The position numbers and the translations under genes are program-made. DNA of 64,000 bases, from contig CM077647.1 of assembly GCA_039707465.1 (NCBI GenBank), forward strand, positions 117,988,610 to 118,052,609, read 5' to 3'. Positions 46,301 to 55,300 of this stretch are shown here, piece by piece; position 1 is the stretch's first letter, and each line of letters opens with the position of its first letter. Origin of the DNA: Rhabdophis nuchalis (Eukaryota; Chordata; Lepidosauria; Squamata; Natricidae). Below the pieces are notes generated by a model. That model was not told where the DNA came from. It saw nothing but the letters and a program-made list of their open reading frames with translations, and did not search any database.

Positions 46301-49300
46301 TAAAAATATAAAGATGTTCTCTAAGTTGCAGATTGGAATGATTCCCTTTCTAGTTTTACTTTGGTCATGTCGCACAGGGGAGTTCCCTGGAGAATACAAT
46401 TACATTTGGAAGAGTCAATGGTAAAAGGAAGCCAGGTATCAAAAAACATGGTGGCTGGACACTATCAGCATGATACCAACCAGACATCAACCTGAATCAA
46501 CCAGAGCAGACAAAAACTCAAGGAAGTAGTGCAAGAAAGGAAGATATGGCGAGACCTGGTCCATAGATTTGCTAAGAGGTGGACATGATTAAATTCCTCC
46601 TCCTCCTCCTCCTCCTCCTCCTCCTCCTCCTCCTCCTTCCTGTGAATTTTCTTGTAATATGTGTGTGGGGGGTGGGAAGAAAAAAATACCTTATGTTTTC
46701 ACGACTGAATATCACGTCCTCTTCAGAGGATTCGTCATCATGAGATTTATCACTGCTGTATTTTTTCAATACTTTATCATGATACATTCCCTCAAGCCAA
46801 TTAGGCTTCTCCAAAGATTCTGCTGAAGTCTAAGCATGAGGAAAGGATGTAAAATAATGAAAATAAAACTTTGAGATTTTAATGTTTGTGTTGCATTATC
46901 GTTTTATTTATATCTCAGATTCAAATTCCAGATCTTAGAATGGAGGTTCTTTCTGAAGGAAAACATGACTAGCAAATTTGAGCAAATTTAACTGTGAACT
47001 TCTAATTAGGTCACAACTTTTAGCTCCCTCTTTATCTATGATAGAGAATTCTGGAATGTATTTTGTGCTTCTGCTAATTAGTGCTAATAGCCAATAACAT
47101 TAGTAGTTACCTGCAGTTAAAAAAGTATTAGCATTCCTAAACTTTGCAAGTGTTGTTATGCTTAATATACGTATTTATTTAATTTGGATTTAATTATGAT
47201 ATATGAATTTATTTATTATTTAAATTTCTATACCGCCCTTCTCCCTTCCAGGACTCAGGGCGGTGTACAGGCAGCAATAAAATCAATGATAAAAATACAT
47301 GAAATATATATTTAAAAATGTATTAAATAATACGCCTGTACTAAAACCTGTATGCCTTAATGTTTTATGGAAATAAGGCTTTTATCAATTAATCTGGTAG
47401 ATACCACTCTGATTTAAGTGAATTGTCACTATTATCATTATGGAATCTTTTCAAATGACCAATCTTGCTTCATGCATGCTATCTCCCACATTAATGGGGT
47501 TTGACAGAGCTGGAAAAGTTGCTTGCAAAATATTCCAAAGCCATGTTTGTTCATCTTTGGCATATTTAATAAGTCACAAATGGTTGTAGCAAAACTTTTT
47601 TTTCCTGAAAAGATGCATTAGGAATAATGATCAATACAGAAAATACAGAAAACTGTAAGATATGGTTTCTACATTTGACTCAATACACTTCATACATTCA
47701 GATTTTCCATTCAGGTTTTGTGAATCCAGCCACTGGGATTTATTCCATAAATAATTTTCTGGTCACCCACAGTAGGATGCAATGTGGGAACTATGCAGTG
47801 GTAGGATTCAATTTTTTTTACTACCAGTTCTGTGGGTTTGGCTTTGTGGATGTGGCAGGGGAAGGATACTGCAAAATCCTCATTCCCTCCCCAATCTCAA
47901 AATTTCTGCTACTGGTTCTCCAGAACCTGTTCAACACATATATGAAGCCGCTGGGCAAGATCATCTGTGGTTTTGGGGTGGGATATCATCTGTACGCCGA
48001 TGATACCCAGTTGTACATATCCACCCCAGAGCACCCCAACGATGCCGCCGAGGTGCTGTCCCGGTGTCTGGAGGCAGTACGGATCTGGATGAGTAGTAAC
48101 AAACTCAAGCTCAACCCGTCCAAGACTGAGTGGCTGTGGTTTCCGGCACCCCGGTTCAGCCAGATTACTCCAACTCTGGCCATTGGGGGCGAAACACTGG
48201 CCCCCATGGAGAGGGCGCGCAATTTGGGTGTCCTCCTGGATTCCCGGCTGTCTATGGAGGACCATGTGGCAGCCGTGGCCAGGGGGGCGTTTCATCAGGT
48301 ATGCCTGATGCGCCAATTGCGCCCCTTACTGGACCGGGCTGCCCTTTGCACAGTCACTCAAGCACTCGTGACATCCCAAATCGACTACTGCAATGCTCTC
48401 TACATGCGGCTTCCCTTGAGGTGCACTCGAAAGCTACAGTTAGTCCAGAATGCAGCCGCGTGGGTGATTACGGGAGCTCCGAGATACTCCCATGTAACAC
48501 CGATCCTGCGCGAGCTGCACTGGCTTCCTGTGGTCTTTCGGGTGCGCTTCAAGGTTCTGACGACCATATTTAAAGCGCTCCATGGCTCGGGGCCTAGTTA
48601 TATGCGAGACCGTCTCCTGTCCCATACATCTCTCCGGCCGATCCACTCCCACAGAGAGGGCCTTCTCAGGGTGCTGTCAGCCGGGCAATGCCGACTGGCG
48701 ACACCTAGGGGAAGAGCCTTCTCTGTGGCAGGCCCTGCCCTTTGGAACAACCTTCCCCCTGAACTTCGCACCATCTCGGACCTCCGCCTCTTCCGCCAGT
48801 GTCTAAAGACACACCTCTTTCAGCAAGCCAGCCTAGCCTAACCTCCCGTTAGGGCTATTTTAGATAGTTTTAAATTGGGGATTTTAATTTGGATTTTAGC
48901 ATAGGACTGTTACGTAATTTAATATGTTTTTAAATTCTGTATATTATTGTTTTATATGTTTTTAAATTCCTGTGCGCCGCCCTGGGTCCTTCGTGGAGAA
49001 GGGCGGGATATACATTTAATTAAAATATAAAAAATATATAAAATATAAACCTGTCAGAACTGGCTGAATACCACCTCTGGAACTATGTCTTACAAAGTCT
49101 TCAAAATAGTTCAAAATATTGGGTTTTTTCGCATAAATATTATAGCATATATTTGGACATTTTAAGTTATCAGTCATCTAAAAATCACAAGTGTTGGAAA
49201 ATCTGGGCTCCAGACCATTGGGGGTTGCAATGGTTTCTTCTCAATCTACAGAGGGAAAGTAAAGTGGTTCTGAATTACTTCTACTTGAACAGAAAATAAA

Positions 49301-52300
49301 AATGTCTCTTATTGGCTTACAGGATCCAGGAGAAATGGTGAGAAGCTGGCAAATTCTGGAAGAATGGCTGGGAAGCTGCCATCTTTATCCACAGTACTGT
49401 CAATATGGAACAATTATCCTGCCTGGCTTAAATGACTTTAAAACTCAATGAGTGATTTTAAAACAGGAAAGCTACTGTATTTTTCAGAGTATAAAATGCT
49501 CCAGAATATAAGATACACCTTAGTAGTTGTCAGCCAGATGTTCAGACTGGGTTTGACATTTTTGTCTACCTCTCGAATCCTAACCAAGGACCTGGGGTAG
49601 GCAAATCTGGATGTTTGATGATGTTACAGATATCGATGCAGGATGGAAGCAGTTCCAAGTAAAGCCGCCTTCTGCAATTGATTGATGGCAAATTTGTCAA
49701 TGCCAATGATGGTGTTCAAATTGTGCTCCAGTTGTTTTGGGACTGCACTCAAGACTCCTATTACTATTGTACTACCCTTGCTTACCTTTGCCATAGTTAT
49801 TCTATTTCTACTTGTAGGTCTTTGTGTTTTGTTTTCATCTTCATCATCATCATCATCATCATTATTAAATTATTATTGTTTTCAGCCTTGCCTGAGCCAC
49901 ATGTGTAATAATTATGGGAATGTGGAGCCATGTTTTTCAAACCCAGTAAGAAAATTGAATATAGCCAGATCACCAGTGGTTGCTGCCGCAGTTACATACC
50001 TGTTTTTCAGGTTTATCTTCCTTCTTTCTACGCAGAAATGATCTTAAAAAAAACAATTAAAGAGAAAGAGATCTTAGACTGGATAAAATCCTTTTGACAA
50101 TGTTCAAGCCAAATATGGCATACATTTCTGTACTGGAGGAGTATACAAACTTTCATTTAATGAAAGATGCATATATTTCTGTTTCTCAAAATGGACTTAA
50201 AAGGCTTTTCAGTCACAAGATTCTTCTGTCCATGTACAAGTAATAACCAGGCAGCAGAAACCTTAATTGCCTCTTATGCTGAAACACACACCTGCAATTG
50301 TCTCCAAAGTTTTAAGAGTGCACGCTTCAGGTAACCACATAGCAGTTTGGGGTTTTACTTATTTTTGACTTCATTGGCATGCATGTCGTCCTGGTAATTT
50401 GAACTTTAATGTTTGTTTAGCACTGAAAATAATTGAAAGTTGCCCAAAGAAGAAGGGAAAAAAGGATATGACACCAATTGAGGAGGAGGAAGCCAATGCT
50501 AAACATACAAATTCGGCCAGCAAAAAAATCAGATTCTTGGTGATGTTTTTAGTGTTTTCAACTTTTAGATGCAGCATCTTGTGAAGTAAAATTTGTTTTT
50601 TAAGAATGAAACTTATAAGTGCATTGCCACCTAATATTGAGACTGTTCCCCATACACAGGATTTTCACAGTAGAGAGATGCAAATAATTAAGAATCTCCA
50701 GGCAAGAGTTACCCTTTTACAGAAGGGGTTCCTTCTGGTCCTTTAGGAGGTTGATGACAACAGATCTGTTGAATTCAAAAAGAGAGGTGTGGTTGTGAGG
50801 GATAAACGTAAATATTTTTCACATTGAGGAAAAAGAATCAATGACTGTCACAGAGAAGGATGGTTTTTTCCTCTGCTTCTCAATAAGAAACCTTTCTTTT
50901 TTTCCATCTTCTGCTTATAAAAAGGTTTGGGGTCTCTAACATTGTCTTGGTAAACCTCATAAGAAGGTCTTATGGAGCAAATCAAGCCTACCAGCCAGAC
51001 GTTCCCTCTCAGAACTGAAGATGGAATGAATCCAAGCTTAATACACCCATTTAGTCATGATTTGTCCCCCTCACCAATAATTTTAAAAAACCAATCACAT
51101 CCTTTCTTTGAGGTTGAATATATTACATTAAATCCTGACTGCAGTAAAGTAGTTTTTGAGTTACAGTGTTCAAGGAAACGCTGGCTCTTCACTAAAGTAG
51201 TATGTTGAGAGTTTGAAGAAATTTATCTTTTCATTATTAGACTTTGAAATATAGTGTGTAAATAAATTAATATAAGGATTTCTGGAAAAATATTTTAGCT
51301 TACCTCAATCATACAAATTACTACAATAATAGCCACCATCACCGTTGTCACTGAAACAGCCAACCTCCAATTGAAGCCAGTTCCATATTGTCGAATTCCC
51401 TGCTTTGGTATCTGCAAGGTTAAACAAAGAGAAGTAAAGTGAAAGGTGGGCCTTTGCGTATTTTAACATAAGAACTCTTTTCCCCAGAAGAAAAGTATAT
51501 TCGGGCCCACCTTTGCTTTAAAAGTAACAACAGTTTTACCAATCCAGTTTTATTACCGTATTTTTCGGCGTATAAGACTAAGGTGACCAGATTTCTACTT
51601 ACCTAAATCAGGACACCATTGACAGGGGTGGGGGGCTTTCCTAGCTCCCTCCCTCCCTTCCCCCCTGAGCAGGGAACCTGCAGGTAGGCGTCTGGTGGGG
51701 TGGGGAGGCAGGGTGGGTGGCAGGCGCTCTGCACACGCTCAGAGGCGCGGAGTGCGGCCAGGAAGCAGCGGGCTGGAGAGCCAGCCAGAGCCCATGCGGC
51801 CCTGAAGTTTGCGCCACGCCACCATGCGTTGAGAGCGGCCAGCCGGAAGCCCCACCGCCGCCCGCCCGTCCCGCTATGGGCACCCGGGACAAGCCGGGCA
51901 AGGAGGAGGCGGCAGTGGGGCTTCCGGCTGGCCGCTCTCAACCCATGGTGGCGCGGCGTAAACTTCAGGGCCATGCAGGCTCCGACTGGTTCTCCTCTTC
52001 TTCCGCCACCTGCTGCCTGTGTGGCTCCTCTCTCGCCAGCCCTCTGCTTCTGCCTGCCCACCAGCCTGCTGCTTCCTGGCCACGCTCCGCGCCTTTGAGC
52101 GCGTGCAGAGTGCCCGCCACCAGCCCACTCCCTGCCGCTGCCCCAGACAAAAAGCGAGACATTTTGAAGAGGCTGCGGGGCGCGGGACATCTACTTGACA
52201 AGCGGGACTGTCCCACCAAAAGTGGGACGTCTGGTCACCTTATATAAGATGCACCTTTTTTCCTCTAAAAAGAGGCTGAAAATCTTATACATCGAATATA

Positions 52301-55300
52301 GCATTTTTTGTCTCCTGAAACCCCGCCCCTTCACCAAAATGGCCATGTGCATACCCTTATGGAGGCTTCCAGAGAGCTCCTGGGGGCTGGGTATGGCAGA
52401 AATGAGCAAAAAACAGGGCATTTTGCCCCCCCAGCAGCACTCTATAAGCCTCCATAAGGCTATGCATGCTATTTTTTGACCAAAAAATGGCCCGTTTTCA
52501 CAAAAAAAGAGCCGTTTTTCCTCATTTTGGGCCTCCCCAGGAGTACTCTACAAGCCCCCCCAAGGCTATTCATGCCTTTTATTTGAAAAACGATGGGCCC
52601 ATTTTCGTGAAAAACAGGCCGTTTGGGGGAGGTTTGCACAGTGTAAAAAGGTTTCCCCCCCCTTTTTGGAAAGCTGTTTAGTTAGAGTGATTGATGAGAA
52701 TTACATTGGTCAAGTACTGTGCCTGCAGAAACAAAGATTTGTTCCAAAGGTGGCCAGTGATTTCCTTCTCCAGCACATGGGTAAATACACCTGGAAAAAT
52801 CTACCTACCTACCTACTTACCTACCTACCTACCTACTCTCTCTCTCTCTCTCTCCCTACTTACCTACTGTATTTCTCTCTCTTTCTCTCCCTCTCTATCC
52901 CTCTATCTACCTACCTACTTTTTTAAAAATTTGCCTCTCCAAAACCTGGGTGCGTCTTATACTCCGGTGCATCTTATACTCCGAAAAATACGGTAGTCAT
53001 ATCTGAAATTTCTGATTTAATTCTAATAAATCTGATTCAGTTTTCAGCTTTGTGCTATACACGGGTCTCCCCAGATACTGATCATAATTTGTAAGACCCT
53101 TACATGTCTCTTATCCTTGTATATAGAGATGGGAATCAGGCAGAGAAGCGGTCTTGGCACATGCACATTACAATAAACAACCTAACAAGGCTTTTACTCA
53201 AAAAGAGTAATTGTCTTTACAAAAATGAATGCACAATTTGCATCAATTGGGCCTTCTGGGGGAAGAAGGTGAGACATCTAGGTAACCAAATCTTGTAATG
53301 CTCCTATTCATACACCTCTTAGGATTATTTATCTAGGTTGCTTTTACCACTTCAGAAGGTTCCTCCATTGTTCTGGAGCTTGCTGTAGTCATATTGGTTT
53401 CATTTTTTATCAGCAAGTAGGGTTTCAACCGAGCAGATGGTTCCTGGATGCGTTTTCTCTTGTTGAAGAGTCTCATTGCAAGCCCTATTCTAGAGATGAG
53501 AAAATCACAAGACGTCTGGGTAGTCAGGTCTCTGCAGTTCACTTTTATCATACGGATCAACTGGGCAATTAGGACCCTCAGAGGCTCATTAAGGATCAAG
53601 TGTGCCAACTGTTTTTGCACCTCAGCTTCCAAGACATCTGCCTGAAGAAAATAGTTATCGGGTGTTGACAAAAAGTCAGATGAAAGGGGAGCAGACGTGG
53701 ATTCTTCCTGATACTCCCAATCCTCTTCATTGGAGAATGTTTTATCAAGAAACGGTTCGTTCAAAGCTTCAGACTCCTCAGTGGTAGTTCTGGGGTTGCT
53801 TCCTCCAATTATTAAGTGCTTCAGAAGGTTTTCCTCTCTTGATTTCTGAGACTCAAGTTCCTTCGCCAAAAGTTTCTCCGCTATTTGTTCATTCTGATGA
53901 TTTTTCTTTTTTGCCTGTTGGTGGATTATAAGGTGTTTTCCATGATGGGGCATTGCTGATTTCTTGCCAGATTCCAGAATGAAGAAGACTTTACCTGGCT
54001 CTTCCTTACTACCATCATTTACCACAGTAGAGGTAGTCAAAGGTGGCAGCTCAGTTGGCAGGTGTAAAATTGAGCGCTTGCGTAAAGAGTGAATGGATGC
54101 TTGAGGAAGCCTCTTAAGGGAAGAAAACTGCGGAGGATCTAATAGCACTGCAGGCTTCCCTGTGTTTTCAGCCATGGAATGTGAAGCATGTTCTCCTCGC
54201 TCTGCTGAAAGTCTAACAGGAGCGTTTGCAAAGTGTTTCCCTTCACCTGTTTTTTTCCCGAGCTCACGATCTTCCTGTACCATTGTCCAATCACTCTTTA
54301 ACCTTTCCAAAGGGCTTTTAGCACTCAGGCTGATTTCACCAGAAGCTTCTGAAATTCCTGGAAGCAATTTGTTTTGAATCTGAGTTTTCTCCTTCTTTCC
54401 TCCTATTTTTTCTCTGAGAGTCACTTTCGGCCCTGTATTAAACTTCACAGCTCCCGAAATCTCTGTATTTACTCCCCTTTGAATCTTCATCTCATGAGTT
54501 TTGTCTCTGTTTCCTCTTAGTTTTTCTTTTAGAGTCATCTTCGGCCACCTCTTACCCTTCAATGCTTCTGAAGGCTCTGTAGTCACTGTCTTTTGAATCT
54601 CCAACTCTTGAGTTTTCTCTTCGTTTTGTGTTAATTTTGCTTCTGTAATAACCTGTGGCTTCTTATTCTTCTTCATTGGGACTAGTCGCCCTGCCATCTT
54701 CCTCCATTTTTTATCCATTTTATGTGAAGCTGGTTTTATTTGCTCCCCTGTATGTGTTCCTTCAGTTCTTTCCAGTCTTTGCCTTTTTGTTACCAACTGA
54801 AGAAAGAAGTCTTCTTCTCTTGTATTTTTCCCAACCACGTGAACCTCTTGTACTATTTTATGATGGTTGTTTAAGTATTCCAGGGTTATAGTCCTGGGGG
54901 TGATTTCACCAGAAGCTTCTGAAATTTTGGTGGCCATTTTCTTTTGCTTCTCCAGCTCAAGAGTTTTCTCTTTTTTTTCTGTCACTTTTACTCTGGGAGT
55001 GACTTGTGGCCACTTATTAACCTTCAGAGTTACTTGTCGTCTTACAGGCTTCCACCATTGCTGAGGCATTATGTGTGAAGCAAGTTTTAGCTGCTCTGCT
55101 TGAAGTTTTTCTATCTTTTCTGCAAATTGTCGTCTTTTTGTTAAGAAGATAAGAAATAATTCTTCTCCAGTTTGCTTTTTTCCAACCTCATTATCTTCTT
55201 GTACTATGTTTTGATGGCTCTTTAACCATTCCACCTGGCTTTTAGGTCTCATATTGATGTCACCTGAATGTTCTGAAATTTCTGGGCCCACTTCCTTTTT

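Noticed and set aside
46572..46690. Poly-Arg extension of the exon 5 frame
   Set aside because: Lies beyond the exon 5 donor and is the (TCC)n microsatellite read in reverse.
51603..52247. Overlapping 80-195 aa open frames on both strands
   Set aside because: They arise from the GC-rich palindrome of the nested foldback element; no domain.
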